A stretch of 64,000 nt of DNA from Lewinellaceae bacterium (GCA_016710765.1 JADJUJ010000024.1:1-64000), one strand, 5' to 3'; positions 38,012-46,058 are shown, counted from the stretch's first letter. Program-made: numbers and translations. The notes: generated from the sequence alone by a model not told the origin.

Positions 38012-38106
38012 CCTACTTTATTACTCGATATTTTAAAATGGCACCTCTCATGTGGCTTTCCTAATTTGGGTTAATTCATAGAATGAAAAGTAGTGTGTAA
38101 CCTACT
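38009..38106. mobile_element. ~80-bp MITE-like insertion with 9-bp target duplication
   Basis: Element 38018-38097 is flanked by perfect direct repeats TAACCTACT at 38009-38017 and 38098-38106. Its right end (TTAATTCA..AATG..AGTAGTGTG) matches the right end of the element at 54004-54104; the left inverted repeat is degenerate. The left duplication begins with the stop codon of the TIR gene. Confidence 0.7.
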
Positions 38107-38238
38107 CATATTTAGGTGTTCTAGTTTTTTGATGGCCAAACAATACAGCCAATTCCATTTTGAGGGAATCAGTTTTTGGTTGATTACCCAACCATTGTAA
38201 GCGCCCATGCCGTCTTTATAAAAAAAACGACCTACACT

Positions 38239-38643
38239 ATGAAAGCAGCCCTGATTTTTCCCATACTTGGCCTCCTACTGTTCCTCTCCAATTGTAAAAA
38301 GGAGGAAAGTCCAGTATTAAGCGGCATCCAGATCCGTTTCCACAGTTATCTGGATCACGACATCGAGGACGCCTATTACATCTCCAATGCCGATACCATC
38401 CAGATTGGCACCATTCCGGCAAATGGCTATACCTCCTATTTGGAATTCCCTTCGTTTACAACGGGTGACGGAATCCCCATGGGTATGGCTTATGGCCGCA
38501 TCGATACCTGTGCGGTACGTGCCTGGGCGGGGCTATGGTGCGGCACCGGAGTAGATTTTACAGATTTGGAACCGGGCTCGTACACTTTGAGTATTGGAAA
38601 TGGCGTGCAAAATCCGTCCTGGTACTGGCTAGGGTTTGAATAG
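38239..38643 (+). CDS. Hypothetical lipoprotein
   Basis: 134 aa from ATG 38239. Lipobox LLFLSNC with Lys-Lys-Glu-Glu after the cysteine. The mature part is beta-rich and has no family I recognise; it resembles small Bacteroidota surface lipoproteins. The frame is open upstream to 38176, but only the 38239 start gives the signal peptide. Confidence 0.7.
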   Translation: MKAALIFPILGLLLFLSNCKKEESPVLSGIQIRFHSYLDHDIEDAYYISNADTIQIGTIPANGYTSYLEFPSFTTGDGIPMGMAYGRIDTCAVRAWAGLWCGTGVDFTDLEPGSYTLSIGNGVQNPSWYWLGFE

Positions 38644-38669
38644 TTCCAAATTTTGCTGAAATTCGCAGC

Positions 38670-39944
38670 ATGGAATTGTACGGTAAAATATTGCTCTTTG
38701 CCATGCCCGCTTTTTTGGCGTTGGTGCTGTTGGAAAAATGGTATGGCTGGTACAAAGGCAAGGACACCTTGCGGTCGATGGACATGTTGTCGAGCCTCAG
38801 CTCCGGTGTGACCAACGTGGTGAAGGATGTGCTTGGGCTTAGCATCGGCATCCTGAGTTACCGTTGGATGCTGGAGCACTGGTCGGTGTACCAGATCGAG
38901 GCGGGTTGGCTGACCTTCGCGGTGGCCTTTGTTGTGCTCGATTTTCAGGGCTACTGGGTGCACCGCTGGGCGCATCAGATCAATTTTTTCTGGAACAAAC
39001 ACGCCATTCACCACAGCAGCGAGGATTATAACCTGGCTTGTGCGTTGCGGCAGAGTGTATCCAGTTTTGTCAACCTGTTTACCTTTTTTCTGCTTCCCTG
39101 CGCCCTGTTGGGCATACCAACGGCAGTAATTGCCATTGTGGCGCCCATTCATTTGTTTGCGCAGTTCTGGTACCATACCCAGCACATAGGCCGCATGGGC
39201 TGGCTGGAAAACATTATTGTTACCCCCAGTCATCACCGGGTACACCATGCCATCAATCCGATGTACATGGACCGCAATTACGGTCAGATATTCATCTTTT
39301 GGGACAAATGGTTTGGGACCTTTCAGGAAGAGTTGCCCTCGGAAACGGCAGTGTATGGCATTACCCGTCCGGCCCGCACCTGGAACCCCATTAAGATCAA
39401 TTTTCAGCACATCTGGCTATTGGCCAGGGATGCCTGGCGGGCCCGCAGTTGGTGGGACAAGTTGCGCCTTTGGTGGATGCCCACGGGCTGGCGCCCGGCA
39501 GATGTTGCGGAGCGATATCCGGTGCACAAAATTGAGGATGTGTATCATTTTGAAAAATACGAGCCGAGAACCAGCCCGGCCATGAAAACCTGGGCCTGGA
39601 TACAGTTTAGCGCCACCATTTTGCTGGTATTTTATTTCTTTGGCAACCTGGCGCGCATCGGCAGTCCGGGTATATTCTGGTACGGCGGCTTTATTTTTCT
39701 TTCGGTGTATGCCTTCAGCGAGTTCATGGACCGCAATCCGATGGCGTTGGGCTGGGATCTTCTGAAGAGCGGGTTAGCCCTATATTGGCTTTGGCATTCG
39801 GGTGATTGGTTTGGTATCAGTAGCCTGGCGCCCTGGCTGGTGTACCTTGTAGGGGCCTGGATGCTGCTTTCGGTGATGGGCACAGGATGGTTGGTGTGGA
39901 CAGAGATTCGGCAGGATGCGCGCTCCCAAGATGGCATGCGTTGA
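38670..39944 (+). CDS. Fatty acid hydroxylase / sterol desaturase family protein, AGMO-like
   Basis: Integral membrane di-iron oxygenase (424 aa). The three histidine clusters are HRWAH, HAIHHSSED and HHRVHHAIN (residues about 95-195), with SHHRVHHAIN..Y.DRNYGQIFIFWDKWFGTFQ as in alkylglycerol monooxygenases. C-terminal extra helices (about 310-420) also fit the AGMO/TMEM195 layout. Substrate unknown: ether lipid, sterol or carotenoid. Confidence 0.9.
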   Translation: MELYGKILLFAMPAFLALVLLEKWYGWYKGKDTLRSMDMLSSLSSGVTNVVKDVLGLSIGILSYRWMLEHWSVYQIEAGWLTFAVAFVVLDFQGYWVHRWAHQINFFWNKHAIHHSSEDYNLACALRQSVSSFVNLFTFFLLPCALLGIPTAVIAIVAPIHLFAQFWYHTQHIGRMGWLENIIVTPSHHRVHHAINPMYMDRNYGQIFIFWDKWFGTFQEELPSETAVYGITRPARTWNPIKINFQHIWLLARDAWRARSWWDKLRLWWMPTGWRPADVAERYPVHKIEDVYHFEKYEPRTSPAMKTWAWIQFSATILLVFYFFGNLARIGSPGIFWYGGFIFLSVYAFSEFMDRNPMALGWDLLKSGLALYWLWHSGDWFGISSLAPWLVYLVGAWMLLSVMGTGWLVWTEIRQDARSQDGMR

Positions 39945-39980
39945 GTTTGTGAAAATTTTTGTAAAATATTTTGTGGGGTA

Positions 39981-40013
39981 TTTGGATAAACGATTTGACT
40001 GTTCTTATCTTTG
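39981..40013 (+). promoter_or_regulatory. Promoter of tRNA-Glu
   Basis: TTTG at 39981-39984 and TATCTTTG at 40006-40013, spacing 21; the box ends 18 bases before the tRNA. Confidence 0.6.
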
Positions 40014-40031
40014 CCCCCGCTTCGGCAGAGA

Positions 40032-40106
40032 GGCCCGTTCGTCTAGGGGTTAGGACGCAGGATTTTCATTCCTGTAACACGGGTTCGATTCCCGTACGGG
40101 CTACCA
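40032..40106 (+). tRNA. tRNA-Glu (anticodon UUC)
   Basis: Acceptor GGCCCGT pairs with ACGGGCT (first pair G-U), anticodon stem CAGGA/TCCTG with loop TTTTCAT giving anticodon TTC, T arm ACGGG-TTCGATT-CCCGT, discriminator A and encoded CCA (40104-40106). D arm TCGTCTAGGGGTTAGGAC is glutamate-typical. It is the complete copy from which the four downstream 3' fragments derive. Confidence 0.95.
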
Positions 40107-40108
40107 AA

Positions 40109-40134
40109 GGCTACCAGAAATGGTGGCCTTTTTT
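40109..40134 (+). terminator. Terminator of tRNA-Glu, repeated in each unit
   Basis: Stem GGCTACC/GGTGGCC (one G-U), loop AGAAAT, six T. It repeats at 40473, 40831 and 41198. The loop and 3' arm contain an ATG (40120) in frame with the nuclease. Confidence 0.7.
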
Positions 40135-40152
40135 CATGATACGCAACCTGTT

Positions 40153-40400
40153 ATGTCCTGGAAAGTATATGTATTAGAAAGTTTGCGATCTGGAGTTAGG
40201 TATGTCGGGATTAGTGAAGACTTGAACCGTCGCCTGAAAGAGCACAATTCAGGTAAAACAAAGTTTACTTCGGGCATATGCCTTGGGAGTTGTTGTATCA
40301 GGAGGAAACAGAAGATGCCGCTTCTGCAAGGGCCAGAGAAAAATATTTGAAATCGGCAGCGGGGCGAAGGTTTTTGGATAAAAAACTAAATCGAGAATGA
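40153..40400 (+). CDS. GIY-YIG nuclease, copy 1 (frameshifted)
   Basis: Single-domain GIY-YIG endonuclease of the YhbQ-like group. Starts MSWKVYVLESLRSG. One G is missing in TTCGGGCAT relative to copy 2, so the frame ends at 40350; restored it is 82 aa and ends LNRE at TGA 40398-40400, which overlaps the following tRNA fragment. A start at 40120 would add 11 residues. Confidence 0.85.
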
Positions 40401-40470
40401 TTTTCATTCCTGTAGCACGGGTTCCCCGCCCGGATGACCGGTCGGACGGGGATTCCCGTACGGGCTACCA
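40399..40470 (+). pseudogene. tRNA-Glu 3'-half fragment 1 with T-loop insertion
   Basis: Matches tRNA-Glu from the anticodon loop (GATTTTCATTCCTG) to CCA, with one A-to-G change and ~27 extra bases (CCCGCCCGG..GACCGGTC..GGACGGGG) in the T loop. The insert is itself a hairpin stacked on the T stem. Lacks the 5' half, so cannot be a tRNA. Confidence 0.85.
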
Positions 40471-40516
40471 AAGGCTACCAGAAATGGTGGCCTTTTTTCA
40501 TGATACGCAACCTGTT

Positions 40517-40861
40517 ATGTCCTGGAAAGTATATGTATTAGAAAGTTTGCGATCTGGAGTTAGGTATGTCGGGATTAGTGAAGACTTGAACCGTCGCCTG
40601 AAAGAGCACAATTCAGGTAAAACAAAGTTTACTTCGGGGCATATGCCTTGGGAGTTGTTGTATCAGGAGGAAACAGAAGATGCCGCTTCTGCAAGGGCCA
40701 GAGAAAAATATTTGAAATCGGCAGCGGGGCGAAGGTTTTTGGATAAAACTAAATCGAGAATGATTTTCATTCCTGTAGCACGGGTTCCCCGCCCGGATGA
40801 CCGGTCGGACGGGGATTCCCGGGCACCAAAGGCTACCAGAAATGGTGGCCTTTTTTCATGA
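40517..40861 (+). CDS. GIY-YIG nuclease, copy 2
   Basis: Same 82-residue protein: VYV (5-7) and YVG (17-19) are the GIY and YIG elements, Arg26/27 in LNRRLKEHN and Glu63 in ARAREKYLK are the catalytic residues. Poly-A is two bases shorter than in copies 1 and 4, so the stop is lost and the frame runs through fragment 2 to 40861 (114 aa). Upstream the frame is open through fragment 1 to ATG 40397. Confidence 0.85.
   Translation: MSWKVYVLESLRSGVRYVGISEDLNRRLKEHNSGKTKFTSGHMPWELLYQEETEDAASARAREKYLKSAAGRRFLDKTKSRMIFIPVARVPRPDDRSDGDSRAPKATRNGGLFS
40762..40828 (+). pseudogene. tRNA-Glu 3'-half fragment 2
   Basis: Like fragment 1 but the 3' end is shortened: ATTCCCGGGCACCA in place of ATTCCCGTACGGGCTACCA, so half of the acceptor strand is missing. 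Confidence 0.8.
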
Positions 40862-40874
40862 TACGCAACCTGTT

Positions 40875-41114
40875 ATGTCCTGGAAAGTATATGTTTTAGA
40901 AAGTTTGCGATCTGGAGTTAGGTATGTCGGGATTAGTGAAGACTTGAACCGTCGCCTGAAAGAGCACAATTCAGGTAAAACAAAGTTTACTTCGGGACAT
41001 ATGCCTTGGGAGTTGTTGTATCAGGAGGAAACAGAAGATGCCGCTTCTGCAAGGGCCAGAGAAAAATATTTGAAATCGGCAGCGGGGCGAAGGTTTTTGG
41101 ATAAAAAAAACTAA
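40875..41114 (+). CDS. GIY-YIG nuclease, copy 3
   Basis: Nearly identical to copy 2. Poly-A is two bases longer than copies 1 and 4, giving an early stop after DKKN (79 aa); the catalytic residues are all kept. Confidence 0.85.
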   Translation: MSWKVYVLESLRSGVRYVGISEDLNRRLKEHNSGKTKFTSGHMPWELLYQEETEDAASARAREKYLKSAAGRRFLDKKN

Positions 41115-41123
41115 ATCGAGAAT

Positions 41124-41195
41124 GATTTTCATTCCTGTAGCACGGGTTCCCCGCCCGGATGACCGGTCGGACGGGGATTCCCGTACGGGCTACCA
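41124..41195 (+). pseudogene. tRNA-Glu 3'-half fragment 3
   Basis: Same as fragment 1 including the T-loop insertion and complete CGGGCTACCA end. Confidence 0.85.
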
Positions 41196-41241
41196 AAGGC
41201 TACCAGAAATGGTGGCCTTTTTTCATGATACGCAACCTGTT

Positions 41242-41490
41242 ATGTCCTGGAAAGTATATGTTTTAGAAAGTTTGCGATCTGGAGTTAGGTATGTCGGGAT
41301 TAGTGAAGACTTGAACCGTCGCCTGAAAGAGCACAATTCAGGTAAAACAAAGTTTACTTCGGGACATATGCCTTGGGAGTTGTTGTATCAGGAGGAAACA
41401 GAAGATGCCGCTTCTGCAAGGGCCAGAGAAAAATATTTGAAATCGGCAGCGGGGCGAAGGTTTTTGGATAAAAAACTAAATCGAGAATGA
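41242..41490 (+). CDS. GIY-YIG nuclease, copy 4 (intact reference copy)
   Basis: 82 aa, MSWKVYVLES to KKLNRE; the only copy with the same poly-A as copy 1 and no frame break. The frame is open upstream through fragment 3 to ATG 41122, which would add a 40-residue arginine/aspartate-rich extension; this is probably fortuitous. Confidence 0.88.
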   Translation: MSWKVYVLESLRSGVRYVGISEDLNRRLKEHNSGKTKFTSGHMPWELLYQEETEDAASARAREKYLKSAAGRRFLDKKLNRE

Positions 41491-41560
41491 TTTTCATTCC
41501 TGTAGCACGGGTTCCCCGCCCGGATGACCGGTCGGACGGGGATTCCCGTACGGGCTACCA
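41489..41560 (+). pseudogene. tRNA-Glu 3'-half fragment 4
   Basis: Same as fragments 1 and 3. It ends the array: after CTACCA the sequence changes to a different terminator. Confidence 0.85.
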
Positions 41561-41565
41561 AACAT

Positions 41566-41597
41566 CCCTCGTAACTATCTGGTTATGAGGGTTTTTT
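41566..41597 (+). terminator. Rho-independent terminator after the array
   Basis: Ten-bp stem CCCTCGTAAC/GTTATGAGGG (one G-U), then TTTTTT. Possibly the original terminator of tRNA-Glu displaced by the array. Confidence 0.8.
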
Positions 41598-41897
41598 GTT
41601 TTTGGGGGACAAATAAGGGACAAATAACCCTCAATTTGAGCCATTTTATCCCTGCTTAGCCAATTCGTAACGCCCCTTTCTTTCCAGGTTAATTATGAGT
41701 TTTCAGTAGTTTCAAAGTTACAGGGGAAACAGACAGGTCTCCAATTTTACCCTCCTTAACTGAACTTGTGCTGCAGGGAGCGTTTTTATCCCAACTACTT
41801 TCTTTAATGGTTACGGTCCATTCAAATTTACCCAACATTATTATGTCCCTCGCACTTACCCGCTGAAAGAGGATTCAGTGGCTATTTATTTTTACCA
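41598..41897. other. Intergenic, no gene seen
   Basis: Begins with a GGGGGACAAATAAGGGACAAATAACCC stretch (two GGGACAAATAA copies), then unremarkable sequence with no coding frame on either strand. Together with the tRNA end it could be a relic of an integration site; no integrase is present. Confidence 0.35.
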
Positions 41898-42212
41898 CTT
41901 AGGGCTACGGTTTACACACATCTTTGCAGCGTCCTATTTTTAGGCCCGAAGGGCCGGCATTATTGTAGTATACCGTAGATCTTGGCCTGGAATGCCGTAG
42001 GCATGGCATTAAACCCCCGAGATTTGGGCAAGTTTTACCTTAACATCAGCAAATTGGGGCTGTTTCGAATGGACACAACCATGAATCGCCGACATTGAAA
42101 TGCCTTGCCTACGGCATTCCGTAAATTGGGCCTGCGGAATGCTACAATAATGCCAGCCCTTCGGGCCTAAAAATCTAATACCGTAAAGTTGTGTGTAAAC
42201 CGTAGCCCTTAG
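41898..42212. mobile_element. ~315-bp inverted-repeat element
   Basis: Arms of about 75 bases (41898-41973 and 42139-42212) are inverted copies at roughly 80 % identity, sharing GGGCTACGGTTTACACACA, TTTTTAGGCCCGAAGGG and GGCATTATTGTAG. A second inner pair (GGAATGCCGTAGGCA.GGCATT) is at about 41988 and 42097. No reading frame. Looks like a non-autonomous element or a degenerate REP cluster. Confidence 0.75.
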
Positions 42213-42280
42213 GGGACCTACTCATGTCGCCATGGATTGAAATTGGTTGCTTCAGGCACATTATTCAGTGCCTCGCCCCC

Positions 42281-43406
42281 TCAATTCTTGACCACCCTCG
42301 CCCTTCCCACCAGCACTCCGTTGCGTTGCAACACCAGTTCATACACGCCTGGCGGCAAAGCGGCAACCGGAAGGGAAACATCATGCTCACTGGCAGCCGC
42401 CGTCACAGTCTTTTCCAGCACCATACGGCCCTGCACATTGATCAGCTGTAATTGATAGGCAGCGGTTGCGTCGTCGGTGAAATGTACAAATAAGGTATGC
42501 TGGACAGGATTTGGGTAGGTAGATACTTCATAGACTGCCGGTGTATAGGTGGCAGCAGGGGGAGGCATGACTTTGTATTGAACGTCGAGTACTTGGTTTT
42601 GGCTTGTATTGAGCGTACATATAGCGATGGCTTCCTTAGACACATCGTTCAAAAAATGAAAGGTCGTGATGGTATCCGTGCCCAGCGGCAGGATTTGCTG
42701 GCCGCCTATCGTGGAAATATCTATCCAGCCCAGCGGCGCGACTTTTACATCCACGGCAGTTGATCGGTATTCGGTTTGTTTTTTTCGCAGCACGTCAAAA
42801 GTACCGCCGGGGATGTCTAGTGTGCCATAGGCATCTATGGTACTTACACGTTGATACGTAACCCTGATACGGAAAGAATCGGCTGTCGGCACCAGGTTCA
42901 GCAGCACAGGGGGCGCAATGGGTGCATCGAAGGCAGATAATATATTACTAGTAGATTGTTTGATATCAAAAAAGTTGGCAGGCGCCCATGATACTTCGAG
43001 GGGTGGTTTTTTTCAAACAACAAATTCAAGCCCAATCCCAATTGATCCAGGCCAAAATAACCCATATCAAGCACCTGAGTACCGGTGATTTGCCCATAAA
43101 CTTCCGAATTGGAGTTCAGTGGATGGTACAGGATCGACGCGCCTGGGAAGGACCCGGAAGCCGTACCCGATTGTGGATTTTGTATGATCTGGTCCCAGTA
43201 TTGGGTGGGTTGCAGGTCGCTCAGGTTCCAATGCTGGTCGCCGCCGGGCGGGTGAAAATCTGGTTGATGGCTCCTGGCTGGTTGCCAAAAGCAAAGTGCA
43301 GCGTGTCGCCAACCACCGGAAAAACCGAATTGGTGATGGTGATTTGCGCGGTTGTAGGACCCATAAGTGCCCAAAAAAGGAGGTGGAAAAATGCCAGTCG
43401 TTTCAT
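42281..43406 (-). CDS. T9SS-secreted protein with C-terminal sorting domain (frameshifted)
   Basis: About 375 aa when restored. Signal peptide MKRLAFFHLLFWALMGPTTAQ from ATG 43406; body with no known domain (TITNSVFPVVGDTLHFAF, PQSGTASGSFPGASILYHPL, GYFGLDQLGLGLNLLFE). C-terminal type A sorting domain: STYPNPVQHTLFVHF, YQLQLINVQGRMVLEK, LPVAALPPGVYELVLQ. Breaks near 43230 and at the T7 run 43007-43013; the latter restores KPPLEVSWAPANFFDIKQS. Exported and surface-attached by type IX secretion. Confidence 0.82.
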
Positions 43407-43977
43407 GGGCGTACAGTTACAAGTGAAAGGTTTGTTAGAACGCAATGGGGCTGGCTGCAGGGTAGTTGTACAAAGTTATTCCAAAATTTACAATCGGGCG
43501 GGCTATTTTTTCAGCTGGGCAATGGTAGCCAAGACAGGAACTACCGTCAATCATTGCATTTTATACTGGTCGCACGAGATCCACCAGTAACCACAACTTG
43601 GTTGACTGCAGGGATAGGCAATCGAAAGTTGACCTTCACAGTTGCAGGTAGTTGCTCCTGTTCGGAAGTATCCATATGAAAATGTAAATAGAGCCACTTT
43701 TCTCGATTTTCCAAATTAATGCTGTTAAAACCAATTGAAAGCACGTTAAGTATTTGACCTGTAATCTGTAGCAGGTAAATCAAATAGCAGTAGTCAGGAC
43801 TTCGGTGCTGGCTACTTTTTTTGTTGGCGCACAATACCTGGAGCGCAGTGTACTTTTTGGAGTGTATTCCATTAACTGTGTTAATGCGCTGCTTTTTGCT
43901 TTCAGGTTTTTTCTCCCCATTCTTTTCAAAAACCTACTTTTGTCCATTACGCCACTTCCGAAGCATCTACCTTTCTC
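43407..43977. other. Long intergenic stretch, no supported gene
   Basis: A minus-strand frame of 95 codons (43834-43547) covers much of it but has no recognisable fold, no signal peptide and no ribosome-binding site, so I do not call it. The right end contains the promoter box before the carbamoyltransferase. Confidence 0.4.
43935..43942 (+). promoter_or_regulatory. -7 box TACTTTTG
   Basis: 36 bases before the carbamoyltransferase start; TAnnTTTG match. Confidence 0.5.
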
Positions 43978-45784
43978 ATGCCCAAAATCCTCGGTATCTC
44001 CGCTTTCTACCACGATGCAGCCGCAGCCTTGGTGGTAGACGGCGTGGTGGTGGCTGCGGCCCAGGAGGAGCGTTTTACCCGGGTAAAGCACACACCCGAT
44101 TTTCCTGTGCTGGCCATCCGGTATTGCCTGGAGGAAGCTGGTTTGACCGTGGATGAATTGGATGCGGTGGTGTTTTACGACAAGCCGTTGCTCAAATTCG
44201 AGCGATTGCTGGAAACGTACTACGCCTTTGCGCCACGTGGATTGGTTTCCTTCCTGCAGGCCATTCCGGTGTGGCTGCACGACAAGTTGTTTCTGAAAAG
44301 TAGGATCCGGGAGGGTTTGCGGGAACTGGGTCCTTACGATGAAAAGCGCCTGAAACTGTTGTTTTCCGAACACCATTTGTCGCACGCAGCCTCGGCGTTT
44401 TATCCTTCTCCTTTTGAATCGGCCGCGGTGCTGACCATCGATGGGGTGGGAGAGTGGGCCACCGCGACGATCGCCCGGGGGCAGGGCCGGAACCTGGAGA
44501 TTTTGAAAGAACTGCATTTTCCCCATTCTGTGGGCTTGTTGTACAGTGCTTTTACCGGATACCTGGGGTTCAGGGTCAATTCCGGGGAGTACAAGTTGAT
44601 GGGGCTGGCGCCGTATGGTAACGCTGCCGATCCGCAAGTGGGCGAATTTGTGCAGCTGATAAAAGAAGAGATGCTGCAAATCTATCCGGATGGCTCGATT
44701 TGGCTCAACCAGGCCTATTTTCGCTATGCCACCGGCCTGCGCATGTACCAGAAGGGCAAGTGGCAGGCGCTGTTTGGCTTTCCGCCCCGGACCCGGAATC
44801 GGCGCTTGAACAACAACACTGCAACCTGGCGCTGGCCATTCAGCAAGTAACAGAAGAGATCGTGCTGAAAATGGCAGTTGAGGCCAAGAGATTGACAGGT
44901 GCGTCGCGGATTTGTCTGGCTGGCGGTGTAGCGCTCAATTGCGTGGCCAATGGCCGTTTGCGCGATGCGGAGTTGTTTGATGACATCTACGTGCAGCCAG
45001 CTGCTGGCGATGCCGGTGGCGCATTGGGGGCTGCTTTGGCTATAGAGCATTTGTTTTTTGAAAAAGAAAGCAACAATCGGAACGCACTGTCATGCAGGGC
45101 GCCTACCTCGGTCCCGCGTTTTCCGATGCGGAGATTGAGCAAATGGCCAGGAGAAACAGGGCTGTTTTTCGCAAGATTCATGCTGATGCTGAATTGCTGG
45201 AAGCGGTGACTTCAAATCTGGCCAATGGCCAGGTAGTCGGCTGGTTTCAGGGGCGCATGGAGTTTGGCCCACGGGCCCTCGGCAACCGCAGCATCCTGGC
45301 TGATGCCGGCAGCGCGGACATGCAGCAAAGGCTTAACCTTAGCATCAAGTATCGGGAGAGTTTTCGGCCTTTTGCGCCAGCGGTTCCAGTGGAATCTGCG
45401 CATTTGTATTTTGAAATGGAACAGCCCTCGCCGTACATGTTGTTCACTGCGCAGGTAAAGGCTGGGCTTCGCCAAAATTATCCCGCTGGCTCCGATAACT
45501 GGACCATGCAACAAAAATTGGCGTTTCCGAAAAGTACCTTGCCGGCGGTTACACACCTGGATTATTCTGCACGGGTACAGACGGTTTCGGAATCCGAAAA
45601 CCCGCGATTTTACGCTTTATTACAGGCTTTTGGGCAAAAAACGGGTTATCCAGTGCTGGTCAATACCAGTTTTAATGTTCGGGGGGAGCCCATCGTTGGC
45701 ACCCCAGAAGATGCCTGGCATTGCTTTCTGGCCACAGAAATGGATTGTCTCGTGATTGAAAATTATATATTTGCTAAAGAATAA
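43978..45784 (+). CDS. Carbamoyltransferase, NodU/CmcH family (frameshifted)
   Basis: About 602 aa restored. Transfers a carbamoyl group from carbamoyl phosphate, via carbamoyl-AMP, to a hydroxyl. N-terminal kinase-like YrdC/Kae1-type domain: ILGISAFYHDAAAALV, AAQEERFTRVKHT, FSEHHLSHAASAFYPSPF and LTIDGVGEWAT. After a G lost at 44789 the frame gives RDPESALEQQ..NLALAIQQVTEEIV and ICLAGGVALNCVANG; after a second break near 45090 GAYLGPAFSD, GRMEFGPRALGNRSILAD, ESFRPFAPAV and NTSFNVRGEPIV. First gene of a cluster with DUF5989, SxtJ-type and SGNH genes. Confidence 0.93.
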
Positions 45785-45812
45785 TACAAATAAGTTGGCT
45801 TGCACGTTCGAG

Positions 45813-46018
45813 AGATGTCTCTTTACAGTCGACTGGATGGGTGAGAATGTTTTTAAAAAGATGTCTCCTTTCAGTCGACATGATTGGTGATACAACAATG
45901 AAAATAAAGATGTCTCCTTGCAGTCGACATGACACGTGATACTTTTAATGTTGTGCGATGCATCGCATCGAACAACCACAATAGGACGACCCGTCATGTC
46001 GACTGAAAGGAGACATCT
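45813..46018. repeat. 25-base motif, three direct and one inverted copy
   Basis: AGATGTCTCCTTTCAGTCGA-CATGA occurs at 45859-45883 and 45908-45932 (one mismatch), a shorter variant at 45813-45834, and a perfect inverted copy at 45994-46018. The copies at 45859 and 45994 could pair over 25 bases. Between carbamoyltransferase and DUF5989 genes. Confidence 0.8.
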
Positions 46019-46058
46019 CTCAATTATTTACGCAACTAAAAAATCTTGAACAACCCAC

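Larger units (their letters stand above)
40107..41560 (+). repeat. Four tandem ~365-bp GIY-YIG / tRNA-Glu-fragment units
   Basis: Units end at 40470, 40828, 41195 and 41560. Each contains: a terminator-like hairpin GGCTACC..GGTGGCC-TTTTTT, a GIY-YIG nuclease gene of 82 codons, and a 3' half of tRNA-Glu starting at GATTTTCATTCCTG and ending CGGGCTACCA. Copies are nearly identical but differ by small indels (poly-A of 6, 4, 8 and 6; C-GGG-CAT, GGGGCAT, GGGACAT), so they are separate copies. The first unit starts exactly at the 3' CCA of the intact tRNA. Confidence 0.92.

Noticed and set aside
40397..40516. N-terminal extension of GIY-YIG copies read through the tRNA fragments
   Set aside because: The frame is open but encodes the tRNA-derived sequence; copies 1 and 2 do not share the same extension, and copy 1 follows a real tRNA, so the core ATG is the better start.
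40032..41560. Integron cassette array
   Set aside because: No integron integrase, no attC consensus; the repeats contain tRNA-Glu sequence and identical genes rather than different cassettes.
41598..41640. Integrase attachment site with an attached mobile island
   Set aside because: GGGACAAATAA repeats after the tRNA resemble sequences near integration sites, but there is no integrase or mobilisation gene; kept only as a remark.
43547..43834. 95-codon minus-strand gene before the carbamoyltransferase
   Set aside because: No homology I recognise, no ribosome-binding site, weak codon pattern; left as intergenic.
45813..46018. Possible CRISPR array
   Set aside because: Only three direct copies, one imperfect, spacing short and one copy inverted; no cas gene in the window.
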